Positions 8,069 to 15,106 of a stretch of 20,320 nt of DNA are shown here, in pieces. The position numbers were made by a program, and so were the translations under genes. How positions within the stretch are numbered: position 1 is the stretch's first letter; every line of letters begins with the position of its first letter. The notes under the pieces were generated by a model. The model made no database searches and was not told the DNA's origin. It saw only the letters and a list, made by a program, of their open reading frames with translations. This stretch comes from Methanobacterium_C sp963845285. GTDB lineage: Archaea; Methanobacteriota; Methanobacteria; Methanobacteriales; Methanobacteriaceae. Location of the stretch: NCBI GenBank assembly GCA_963845285.1, contig CAWJRO010000030.1, positions 1-20,320 on the forward strand, given 5' to 3'.

Positions 8069-8680
8069 TTAATTAACAGATTTTTTGATTCCTCCTTGTT
8101 TTGAATCAAGGATTCCGTTTGTGAACATATCAATAAAATTTTTAAATTCCAGTTTAGGATCATTTAAATGTTCCTTTCCGCATAACTTTGCAGATAAGTT
8201 GTTATAAAATATATAACTTAAGTAGCTGAAGGCTGCCACATTTGGATCAATATTTCTCATTTTTCCTTTCGAGATCTGTTCTGTGAAATATTCACTGAGG
8301 TGTTCAAGGATTTTTTTTAGAAAAGAGTGGAGGGTAAGTCCAATATCTGCTCTTTTTCGTCCTTCTGCAATTAACATTATTATAAAATCCATTCTTTCGC
8401 TAATGAATTTCATAATACAATTTCCGAGGTCTAAAAGACATTTTTGAATGTTCATACTTTTTTCCATTAAAAGAATTGAATCAAGTGTCTCTATGGCTTC
8501 TTGCTGATTTTTACTTATCACTGTTTTTAAAATGTTTTCTTTTGAATGGAATTTCCGAAAAAGGGTTACTTCATTGACATTCGCTTTTTTGGCAATTTTT
8601 TTAGTTGTAGCCCCTTCATATCCCTCTTTTGAAAAGACTTTCATGGCGGCATTTAAAATTCTATTACGGGCATCTTCCAT
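8069..8680 (-). CDS. TetR/AcrR-family transcriptional regulator
   Basis: A 203-aa repressor-type protein. The N-terminal helix-turn-helix domain is complete and canonical: RILNAAMKVFSKEGYEGATT, then KKIAKKANVNEVTLFRKFHS at about 28-47, followed by KENIL. The C-terminal part (about 60-195) is an all-helical ligand-binding and dimerisation domain with no recognisable ligand signature. It is the first gene of the operon with the two radical SAM genes 34 bases downstream, so the likely job is control of them in response to a small molecule. An imperfect palindrome overlapping its own promoter (8727-8750) points to autoregulation. AGGT lies seven bases before the ATG. TetR regulators are not abundant in methanogens, which fits an accessory operon. 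Confidence 0.93.
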   Translation of the reverse strand: MEDARNRILNAAMKVFSKEGYEGATTKKIAKKANVNEVTLFRKFHSKENILKTVISKNQQEAIETLDSILLMEKSMNIQKCLLDLGNCIMKFISERMDFIIMLIAEGRKRADIGLTLHSFLKKILEHLSEYFTEQISKGKMRNIDPNVAAFSYLSYIFYNNLSAKLCGKEHLNDPKLEFKNFIDMFTNGILDSKQGGIKKSVN

Positions 8681-8726
8681 GATATTACCTTATCATTATT
8701 TTTGTTTTCATTTTAAACATTCTAAT

Positions 8727-8750
8727 GTATGTAAGTACATGCTTACTTAC
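8727..8750. promoter_or_regulatory. Putative TetR operator over the tetR promoter
   Basis: Half-sites GTATGTAAGTAC (8727-8738) and ATGCTTACTTAC (8739-8750) form an interrupted palindrome matching at 9 of 12 positions, with core GTAAG-n6-CTTAC. Its 24-bp length suits a TetR-family dimer or pair of dimers. It abuts the minus-strand TATA-like AAATTTAAAA (8751-8760) and covers the expected transcription start near 8729, a classic repression geometry. Confidence 0.6.
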
Positions 8751-8761
8751 TTTTAAATTTT
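8751..8761 (-). promoter_or_regulatory. TATA-like element of the tetR-radical SAM operon
   Basis: On the minus strand this reads AAAATTTAAAA. Its centre is about 76 bases from the TetR ATG, predicting a start near 8729 and a leader of about 50 bases that begins inside the palindrome. Assignment rests on position and AT composition only. Confidence 0.4.
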
Positions 8762-8829
8762 TCGATTTTTTTTGTATATCTTGGACTTCACTTATATCCC
8801 AAAAAAATTAGATAATAGTCAGTTGTAAC

Positions 8830-8982
8830 ATGTTTGATGATCAACAAAAAATAATTGAAAATTTCGTTATGCTCTTAATAATTTTCCTCATATTCCCTCA
8901 TTTAATGGAAGTCCCCAACAATATTTCAAGGGCATTCAACTGGGTGTACTTGTTTCCCAGAAACATCTCCATCATAAACTGA
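8830..8982 (+). CDS. Possible 50-aa single-span membrane peptide
   Basis: A 50-codon ORF from ATG to TGA in the 580-base gap between tetR and radB. The peptide begins with a polar, acidic N-terminus (MFDDQQKIIENF), has a strongly hydrophobic stretch VMLLIIFLIF at about 13-22, and ends with a polar/aromatic tail (NISRAFNWVYLFPRN). The segment from about 8900 to 8970 is noticeably GC-richer than the flanking spacer, with GTC, CCC, AAC, TGG and TAC codons, which supports coding. There is no clear Shine-Dalgarno; a TTATAT element at 8792-8797 would start transcription near 8821, giving a very short leader. It is divergent from the TetR operon. I do not recognise the family; a chance ORF is possible. 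Confidence 0.45.
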   Translation: MFDDQQKIIENFVMLLIIFLIFPHLMEVPNNISRAFNWVYLFPRNISIIN

Positions 8983-9261
8983 AAAATTACTTTTTTTTAT
9001 ATTGGTTTAATTTGATCACTTTGTAGTTTTATAGAAAGTTCCTTCAAAATTTAGTTATGTTCTAAAAATTTTTCTTTTTTTGAGAATGGTTAATAATAAT
9101 TTATTTTATAGTAATATTTATTTACTTTATCAAATAATGATAAGAATATAAGTAAACTCTAATGCAACTACAATAATTATTTTAGTATAAGATTAGAAAC
9201 TAAAAGATATACTAACTAAAATATTAAGTAAGTTTAACTCTAATTCTACAGAGGCGTGTTC
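8983..9261. other. AT-rich spacer before radB
   Basis: Together with 8681-8829 this makes up the rest of the 580-base gap. It has no convincing ORF. An AT-rich AAAATATTA around 9218-9226 is a plausible radB TATA box, predicting a start near 9250. Nothing else is recognisable. Confidence 0.5.
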
Positions 9262-9960
9262 ATGAAATTTTTAGGTAATTTGGAAGAGAACGGTAGAATA
9301 ATCACTAATTCACCTATAGATAACATAATGGGTGGAGGTATTGAGAAAGGTTGTGTTACGCAGTTTTACGGCCCTCCAGGCTCTGGTAAAACCAACATAG
9401 TTCTTCAGCTACTTGTTCAATGTGCAAAAAATGGGGATAAGGCCATTTTTGTAGATACTGAAGGCGGATTATCAATAGAAAGAGTAAAACAAATATCTGG
9501 TGATGATTTTGACAAATTTGCAACTAAAATAATGATATTTGAACCCACAACATTCAAGGAGCAGGATGATGTTTTAAAAAAAATAGAAACATTCATAGAT
9601 TCTAAAACTGAGCGTGTTGAACTGATAGTCCTTGATTCTGCTGTTGCACTTTACAGGCTCAAAGATGGTGATTCTACCCAGATGAATCGTGAACTGGGAA
9701 AACAGATGGCAAGTTTATCTAGAATTGCAAGAAAACATCATATTGCAGTTGTGGTTACAAACCATATTTACTCTGTGTTTGAAGGGGACGGTATGATTGA
9801 ACCTGTAGGCGGTACCATCCTGAAATATTGGAGCAAAATAATGGTGGAAATTGCAAGGGTCAACGGCAGTGGAGAAAGATTTGCAATTTTAAAGAGGCAC
9901 AGAAGCCGACCTGAAGGTCTTAGAGCACGGTTTCGAATAGTTGATCACGGCCTTGAATAG
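9262..9960 (+). CDS. radB: DNA repair and recombination protein RadB
   Basis: RadB is the archaeal RadA/Rad51 paralogue: a single RecA-type ATPase core without the N-terminal helix-hairpin-helix domain, thought to assist RadA-mediated recombination. The 232-aa protein has Walker A GPPGSGKT at about 37-44, the strand IFVDTEGG, Walker B LIVLD at about 121-125, the VVVTNHIYS segment, and EPVGGTILKYWSKIMVEI followed by the C-terminal LKRHRSRPEG strand typical of RadB. The frame can start at a GTG at 9256, but GAGG at 9251-9254 is only one base from that and seven from the ATG at 9262, so the ATG is chosen. The gene is flanked by long AT-rich spacers and is probably monocistronic. Confidence 0.94.
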   Translation: MKFLGNLEENGRIITNSPIDNIMGGGIEKGCVTQFYGPPGSGKTNIVLQLLVQCAKNGDKAIFVDTEGGLSIERVKQISGDDFDKFATKIMIFEPTTFKEQDDVLKKIETFIDSKTERVELIVLDSAVALYRLKDGDSTQMNRELGKQMASLSRIARKHHIAVVVTNHIYSVFEGDGMIEPVGGTILKYWSKIMVEIARVNGSGERFAILKRHRSRPEGLRARFRIVDHGLE

Positions 9961-10404
9961 TTTGTTGTGGTTTATACTTTGAGGATGAGATTTGAGAAGT
10001 TTGGAGATTAACCTATTGGGAAGTTGTGTAATGTATTGATGATTTTAAAATTTCTGAAAAATTGAAAGTACATTTTTTTGAGTAAATTTAAAAAAATTTT
10101 CATAAGCTATATCTCATAAAATTTGCTATAAAAAAGGACAAATAATAAACTTTAGAATAAAATCAGGATAATAGATAATTATAAGTCCTGTTAAAATAAA
10201 TATAAAAAATGATTATAAACGAAGAAAAAGATTAATAAGTAGAATTAATGAATGAAACTTGAATATAAAAAATTAATGGATTGAACTAGAATTATTAACA
10301 TAGTATCTGATAGTAAATAAAATCTGTTAGGATCTATGCCAACTACTAATTCTAAAAATTATCTATTTTTGAGATAATTTCCATAATAACGTGTTGTGAG
10401 AGGT
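9961..10404. other. AT-rich spacer between radB and the aminotransferase
   Basis: About 440 bases with no ORF of note, no tRNA and no strong repeat. A weak CAGGA...TCCTG inverted repeat lies near 10165-10195. It presumably holds the radB terminator and the aminotransferase promoter, neither of which I can place with confidence. Confidence 0.5.
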
Positions 10405-11559
10405 ATGATTTCACCGAAGAAATATGCAAAAGCTGCAAAGATGATACCAAAAGGCTTTAAAACAGCTAACGAATTTTTTAACTATGTTTACACAGATGAT
10501 GAAATGATCTGGATGGGACAAAATACCAACCATCTACATGATGAAAACGGGATCATGGAAGCAATGCTTGAGAGCATTAAAAAAAGAGATTACTGTAAAT
10601 ATCCTCCATCAGAAGGATTTCCAGAACTTAAAAAGTTAGTACTGAAAGATCTGGGACTTACAGATGGATTTGAAATTCTGATAACAGCTGGAGGTACAGA
10701 ATCAATTTATCTCTGTACCAACGACATTTTAGAACCAGAAAATAACACAATAACCTGTGATCCAGGTTATCTTATCATAGACAACTTCGCAAGCAGGTTC
10801 GGTGACCATGTGAAATCCGTGCCAATTTACAATAAAGAATGCGGTTACAAACTCACACCAGACCTTGTAAGGGCGAACATGGACGAAAATACCAAACTGG
10901 TAGTCCTCATCGATCCATTAAATCCACTTGGATCATGTTACACCAAGGAAGAAATAAAGGACTTTGCGGATCTGGCTGAAGACAATGATATTTATATGTT
11001 ACATGACGTCACCTATCGTGATTTTGCAAGGGATCATCATCTCATTGCAAAGTACGCACCTGAACATGCACTGACCATCTACAGTTTCTCAAAGATCTAT
11101 GGAATGGCAGGTATGAGAATAGGAGGGGTCATTGGAGTACCTGATGTAATAGATTCCTTGCGGAGCATCGTGATAAACGACCTTGGAACTAACATTGTGG
11201 CTCAAAAAGGTGCAATAGCAGCTATCAAGACCAAAAATCAGTGGATAGACAGGATCAAAAACACAACAAGAGGAAACCAGAAGATCATCAAAGAAGCTGT
11301 TGACCAGGTTGAGGGTGCATTCATACCAGTTTACCCATCAGACGGGAACATGATGGCAATAGACCTTTATGATGTAGGTATAAAGCCAATGGATGTTGCA
11401 GAATACCTGCTTGATAAAAATATCTTTACAAGGGAAGGATCTTACACAAGCAAACTATTTGGGCATCGTTACCTTCGAGTGAGTTATTCAATACCCACAA
11501 AAGATGTGGAGTACTTTGCAAAATGTTTCCTTGAAGCTGTTGATGCTCTTAAACCTTAA
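10405..11559 (+). CDS. PLP-dependent aminotransferase, class I/II
   Basis: A fold-type I aminotransferase of 384 aa that would move an amino group between an amino acid and a 2-oxo acid through pyridoxal phosphate. Visible are the cofactor-phosphate-binding GGTES segment (about 96-100), the NPLG motif (usual NPTG) with Asn near 173, Asp and Tyr in HDVTYRDF (about 200-207), the Schiff-base lysine near 230 in SFSKIYGMAGMRIG, and the carboxylate-binding Arg in YLRVSYS near the C-terminus. The substrate cannot be told; aspartate- or histidinol-phosphate-type activities are possible. A GTG three codons upstream (10396) is an alternative start; neither start has a well-spaced Shine-Dalgarno, so a leaderless mRNA is possible. 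GC-rich codon choice suggests good expression. Confidence 0.9.
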   Translation: MISPKKYAKAAKMIPKGFKTANEFFNYVYTDDEMIWMGQNTNHLHDENGIMEAMLESIKKRDYCKYPPSEGFPELKKLVLKDLGLTDGFEILITAGGTESIYLCTNDILEPENNTITCDPGYLIIDNFASRFGDHVKSVPIYNKECGYKLTPDLVRANMDENTKLVVLIDPLNPLGSCYTKEEIKDFADLAEDNDIYMLHDVTYRDFARDHHLIAKYAPEHALTIYSFSKIYGMAGMRIGGVIGVPDVIDSLRSIVINDLGTNIVAQKGAIAAIKTKNQWIDRIKNTTRGNQKIIKEAVDQVEGAFIPVYPSDGNMMAIDLYDVGIKPMDVAEYLLDKNIFTREGSYTSKLFGHRYLRVSYSIPTKDVEYFAKCFLEAVDALKP

Positions 11560-11598
11560 TAAAGAATTTTTTTAATTAATAATTCTTTTTTAAATTAA

Positions 11599-11708
11599 AG
11601 AGGCTGTCCCATAGTTCAGAATTTGCAAAAAAAATAAGGACAAATAAAGCTTTAAATCCAAAAATAATCAAAATTATATTTGTTAAAAGTAATTATGAGA
11701 CAGTCTCT
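11599..11708. mobile_element. 110-bp MITE-like element with 18-bp terminal inverted repeats
   Basis: AGAGGCTGTCCCATAGTT (11599-11616) is matched in inverted orientation by the right end at 11691-11708 (reverse complement AGAGACTGTCTCATAATT), 15 of 18 positions. The interior is AT-rich and non-coding. A GAGRCTGTC-type end is a common terminus of bacterial and archaeal insertion sequences (IS1182-like and related), so this looks like a non-autonomous derivative. No convincing target-site duplication is visible. It sits 40 bases after the aminotransferase stop, and its hairpin plus the following T-tracts could also act in termination. Confidence 0.6.
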
Positions 11709-11916
11709 AAAAACTTTTTTTTAAGTTCTTTTAGTTTTATTTTTTTATTTTGGATTTGACGATTTTTAGCTTAATAAACTAATTTCTTACGAAATTATTT
11801 GAAGAAGATTTGAAAAAAATCTTTTTTGTAACTGTAATCCAGTATCTGTTCTAATAATACTCTTTACATCCTACAGTTGTCTGAATATATATTTAAAAGT
11901 TTTAAATGTTTAATCA
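11709..11916. other. AT-rich spacer between the MITE-like element and the small Cys protein gene
   Basis: T-tracts near 11718-11752 could terminate aminotransferase transcription. No supported gene is present. The minus strand has a short open frame around 11780-11870 without a usable start. Confidence 0.4.
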
Positions 11917-12057
11917 TTAACTTCCATCTACTTTTTTCCATTTATTCTTATGTTGGACTATTTGATCTTCACATTTGCATTTTAGATCTGTACCATTTAT
12001 TTTACAAATGAAAGTTCCATCTTTCATCTGCATGTTTTCACAATATTTCATAATCAT
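11917..12057 (-). CDS. Possible 46-aa four-cysteine protein
   Basis: A 46-codon minus-strand ORF that is too short for standard gene calling but has several marks of a gene. It has a start with AGGAGTGATT upstream (12074-12065), about eight bases from the ATG. It also has four cysteines (Cys6, Cys18, Cys27, Cys29), the last two as CKC, in a lysine-rich peptide with the C-terminus NKWKKVDGS. The cysteine pattern suggests a small metal-binding or disulfide-free zinc peptide, but it does not match a zinc-ribbon pair of CxxC motifs. I do not recognise the family. It lies alone in the spacer between the aminotransferase and ABCE1. Confidence 0.5.
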   Translation of the reverse strand: MIMKYCENMQMKDGTFICKINGTDLKCKCEDQIVQHKNKWKKVDGS

Positions 12058-12271
12058 ATCGTTCAATCACTCCTAAATACTTGAATACAACACAAAAAAT
12101 TAGTTGTAATTGGATAATTTTTAATAACCAATTCATGATGAATATAAATCACATAAATCTGATTCCCATTACAGTCAAAAACTAATTAAAAATAAATGTT
12201 TGTTTTTGTGGGTTTAACCTTTTTAGCTAATTTTTACCATCGTTAAGTTAACAGAATCATAAGAATCATAC

Positions 12272-12280
12272 TTTTATATA
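12272..12280 (+). promoter_or_regulatory. Strong TATA box for the ncRNA candidate
   Basis: TTTTATATA at 12272-12280 is close to the ideal archaeal TATA box and is preceded by AT-rich sequence. The expected start 26 or so bases downstream is near 12300-12302. No protein-coding start follows on this strand, but a GC-rich structured segment does. Confidence 0.55.
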
Positions 12281-12299
12281 TTACTTAAATACTATATGT

Positions 12300-12395
12300 G
12301 ATTATAAACATTTCATTTGCTGAAATCTTTTAAGACTTTGGGGAGGGGAATCTCCAACCCCCACTTAAATCTTAACAATTGACACTACTTTTTTT
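12300..12395 (+). ncRNA. Candidate structured small RNA of about 95 nt
   Basis: A GC-rich island in a very AT-rich spacer, placed between a strong TATA box and a T7 run (12389-12395). Hairpin 1: ATTTCA (12310-12315) pairs perfectly with TGAAAT (12321-12326) around a 5-nt loop. Hairpin 2: TTAAGA (12330-12335) pairs with TCTTAA (12370-12375), TGGGG (12339-12343) with CCCCA (12359-12363), and GGGG (12345-12348) with CTCC (12352-12355, one G-U) around an AAT loop. There is no ORF. Its 3' end faces the stop codon of the convergent ABCE1 gene, 26 bases away. I do not recognise an RNA family. It could be a trans-acting sRNA, an antisense to the ABCE1 3' end, or a stray hairpin. Confidence 0.42.
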
Positions 12396-12420
12396 CATGT
12401 TTACTAAAACATTCAATAAT

Positions 12421-14202
12421 TCAATCTTCTAAATAATAATATTCTCCTTTTTCCTTCTGTTCCCTGTCTAGATAACTTCCAAACTTGTTTACACGAGGAC
12501 GTTTGGTTTCTTTGTCTCGACGGAAAGTCACTCCAACATCAGAGAGGAACTTGTTCATTGCAGAACGGAGGTCCATTGGGCTGGTTGCATGACCTTCAAC
12601 CCCAGGTTTTCCGTAAAAAACCATAGCACGGTCTGAAATGTAGTCTATAAAGACTATGTCATGGTCTATAATGATTGAGGCAGCGTTACGGCTTTCAACA
12701 ATCTTTCTTATGGCTCTTGCAGTTATTAATCTTTGTTCCACATCCAAAAATGCGGTAGGTTCGTCGAAAAGGTAGATCTCAGCATCCCTTGAAAGTGTTA
12801 TTGCGACAGAAAGCCTCTGAAGTTCTCCACCACTTAGATCATTAACATCCTTGTCCATGAGATCTTCAAGAGAGAAAGGTTTTATAATTTCTGTTTTGAA
12901 TATGTTAGTGCCGTAGTTAGGGGCTGTTGTTAATAAAAGTTCCTGTACAGTTCCATCGAAGTTAGATGCTAAATATTGGGGTTTGTAAGCTATTTGAACC
13001 TGTTTTTTGATCTTTCCACTGTCAGGTTTAGTGGCATTGGCGAGCATTTTGGCAAAAGTAGTTTTACCAATACCATTTGGTCCGAAAGCCGTTATTATCT
13101 CATCGTGTTGCACTTTACCTTCCTCAGCTTCCAATGAAAATCCATCGTAGGATTTTTTAAGGGTAGAATAATTTGTAAGGACTTCTGATTCTATTTCTTG
13201 GGCTGGAGGTTTTACATCAAAGACTATGGGCTGTTTACGGAAGCGTATGTTCTCTTCACGGAGGAAACCGTGGATGTAGGCGTTAATACCAACTCGAACA
13301 CCCCTCATCTGAGAAACCACACCGTAGCCTCCTGGTTGACCGTATAAAACATGAACGTAATCAGATATTGCATCCAGGGTTGCCAGATCGTGTTCTATGA
13401 CCATGACTGATTTATTTTCTTCTGCAAGCTTCCTGATAACCTTCACTGCGTTAAGACGCTGTCTCACGTCAAGCCAACTTGTTGGTTCATCAAAATAATA
13501 AAAATCAGCTTCCCTCAGGACAGCCGCAGCTATTGCGACCCTTTGAAGTTCACCGCCACTTAAATTGGAGATGTTCCTTTCAAAGATGGATCTTAACTCC
13601 AAAGAATCCATGACTTCGTCCATGGCTCCCCTTTCATTTACACCTTCAAGAAGATCTTTAACATTTCCTTTAACAAATTTGGGCAGGAGATCAACCATCT
13701 GTGGTTTGTGAACAACTTTAATTTCTCCTTTTGAAAGTTTTTTGAAGTAAGACTGGAGCTGTGAACCCTTGAAGAAGTTAATGATATCTTTCCAGGGAAC
13801 ATAATCCTCGTAGTTTCCAAGATTGGGTTTAAGTTCTCCAGAGAGTATTCTTATGATTGTGGATTTTCCTATCCCGTTTGGTCCAAGTATGCCCACTACA
13901 GAGCCTTCCCTTACGTTGGGAAGTTCAAATAATTCGAACATGTTTTGCCCATAACGGTGGATAGGTTCATCAAGAGCTTCAGGTAAGTTTATAATGCTTA
14001 CTGCATCAAAAGGGCAGCGGTTAGTACATATACCGCACCCTGAGCACAGTTCTTCAGACATTATAGGTTTTTTTGTTTTTTCATCGATTGTAATTGTGTC
14101 TTCTTCCATTCTGACACCAGGACAATATTCTATGCACACGTAGTTGCATTTTTTAGGCTGGCACCGATCATGATCTAATATGGATATCCTTGTCAAATAC
14201 AT
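12421..14202 (-). CDS. abce1: ABCE1 / Rli1 ribosome-recycling ATPase
   Basis: A cytoplasmic ABC protein that splits terminated or stalled ribosomes into subunits, working with aRF1 or Pelota. The 593-aa protein has the full family layout. An N-terminal iron-sulfur domain carries two 4Fe-4S sets (CQPKKCNYVCIEYC at about 14-27, and CSGCGICTNRCP at about 53-64). NBD1 follows, with Walker A GPNGIGKST near 107-115, signature LSGGELQR and Walker B FYYFDEPTSWLD. NBD2 has GPNGIGKTT, LSGGELQR and IYLFDEPTAFLD, then the C-terminal hinge region. A GTG codon directly precedes the chosen ATG (14202), with GGGTG immediately upstream, so the start is uncertain by one codon and the mRNA may be nearly leaderless. 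Monocistronic. Confidence 0.97.
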   Translation of the reverse strand: MYLTRISILDHDRCQPKKCNYVCIEYCPGVRMEEDTITIDEKTKKPIMSEELCSGCGICTNRCPFDAVSIINLPEALDEPIHRYGQNMFELFELPNVREGSVVGILGPNGIGKSTIIRILSGELKPNLGNYEDYVPWKDIINFFKGSQLQSYFKKLSKGEIKVVHKPQMVDLLPKFVKGNVKDLLEGVNERGAMDEVMDSLELRSIFERNISNLSGGELQRVAIAAAVLREADFYYFDEPTSWLDVRQRLNAVKVIRKLAEENKSVMVIEHDLATLDAISDYVHVLYGQPGGYGVVSQMRGVRVGINAYIHGFLREENIRFRKQPIVFDVKPPAQEIESEVLTNYSTLKKSYDGFSLEAEEGKVQHDEIITAFGPNGIGKTTFAKMLANATKPDSGKIKKQVQIAYKPQYLASNFDGTVQELLLTTAPNYGTNIFKTEIIKPFSLEDLMDKDVNDLSGGELQRLSVAITLSRDAEIYLFDEPTAFLDVEQRLITARAIRKIVESRNAASIIIDHDIVFIDYISDRAMVFYGKPGVEGHATSPMDLRSAMNKFLSDVGVTFRRDKETKRPRVNKFGSYLDREQKEKGEYYYLED

Positions 14203-14402
14203 CACCCATAAAATAAGTTTGTAATTGTGATTATTTTCTTATAAGATTATGTTAGTATAAAAAAAATTGTATGCTACATATTTTCATATAAATTTATATT
14301 ATTCCATAAAAATTGTGCTGCACATATTTTTATATTAAATATTATTATCTAATAAAAAATCCCTTAAAAAAAATTAAAATTTCAAATAAAAAAAGAAGAA
14401 AA

Positions 14403-14612
14403 TTATTGTGCTGATTTAACAGCTAATTCTATGTCTGATGCTTTGACAGTTTTTCTTCCAGCGTGTTTAGCAAGTTTAACAGCGTCCACTGCGATTTTTT
14501 CGCCTGCTTCTTCCAATACTTTTGCTAATTCATCTCTAGCGTCGTCACTTACTCTCTGTGCACCGGCATTTTTTATGATTCTTCCGACTGGAGCAATTGG
14601 TAATTCAGTCAT
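14403..14612 (-). CDS. Archaeal histone (HMf family)
   Basis: A 69-aa histone-fold protein that dimerises and wraps DNA into archaeal nucleosome-like filaments. The sequence begins TELPIAPVGRIIKNAGAQRV and continues through the long central helix (DDARDELAKVLEEAGEKIA) to the final loop and helix GRKTVKASDIELAVKSA, all classic for HMf histones, with no tails. The frame extends six codons upstream, but the ATG at 14612 follows GAGGTGAT at good spacing and gives the family N-terminus. A TATA box at 14648-14658 predicts a start near 14627 and a leader of about 15 bases. Single gene. Confidence 0.97.
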   Translation of the reverse strand: MTELPIAPVGRIIKNAGAQRVSDDARDELAKVLEEAGEKIAVDAVKLAKHAGRKTVKASDIELAVKSAQ

Positions 14613-14647
14613 ATATATCACCTCATTCAATTATTGAGACGCCATAG

Positions 14648-14658
14648 TATTTAAATTT
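14648..14658 (-). promoter_or_regulatory. TATA box of the histone gene
   Basis: On the minus strand it reads AAATTTAAATA, about 41 bases (centre) before the histone ATG. This spacing leaves room for a short leader containing the GAGGTGAT ribosome-binding site. Confidence 0.6.
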
Positions 14659-15106
14659 GTCGACTTCATGGTTGTTGATAACCCTTACATCCATTGTGTC
14701 TTCTATAAAATCTATAATTAAGTATATGTAATGGGTGAGTTTTTGATCTCTGTGATATCATGATCTAAAGTTCAGATCATGTACTGAAAAATGTAACCAT
14801 GATTTAAAAATTAATCAAATTAAGATTAACTCTCTTCTATGTATTACTAAGTTTGTCTAACCTGTTATAATAATCATTAAACCAAATTTTATTAGGGTAA
14901 TAACTTTTATTTATAAATGTTTGATCTGTAAAGAAATTGAAAAAAATTGAATCAAAATTATAAAATCTTAATAGCAAAAAAATGAAAATAAAATTAGGAA
15001 GATCAAATTGGACATCATTTATTTAAAGTCCATATATTCAGTTCATTTATTCAAAATCCAACTATTATAAAATAAAAAGGAAAAATAATTGGATAGGAGG
15101 ATTTAT
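14659..15106. other. AT-rich spacer between histone and PEBP genes
   Basis: A divergent gap of nearly 500 bases that contains no supportable ORF or RNA gene. The only notable element is an 8-bp perfect inverted repeat at 14759-14781. The PEBP promoter must lie within the last 60 bases. Confidence 0.5.
14759..14781. promoter_or_regulatory. Perfect 8-bp inverted repeat upstream of the histone promoter
   Basis: CATGATCT (14759-14766) and AGATCATG (14774-14781) flank a 7-base spacer, about 100 bases upstream of the histone TATA box. It could be an operator or cruciform. No T-run follows on either strand, so it is unlikely to be a terminator. Confidence 0.35.

Noticed and set aside
10165..10195. 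CAGGA...TCCTG inverted repeat before the aminotransferase gene
   Set aside because: The arms are only five bases with a 17-base loop in AT-rich sequence, as expected by chance.
11780..11870. Short minus-strand open frame reading IIRTDTGLQLQKRFF
   Set aside because: It has no start codon after the upstream stop, no ribosome-binding site and no family resemblance.
12298..12323. Possible C/D-box sRNA: GTGATTA followed by CTGA 15 bases later
   Set aside because: The C box is imperfect, and no C' or D box follows. The GC-rich hairpin after it does not fit a C/D sRNA.
12330..12377. H/ACA-type guide RNA reading of the GC-rich hairpin
   Set aside because: A stem followed by ACA-like sequence exists, but there is no kink-turn or clear pseudouridylation pocket, so the structure is left unassigned.
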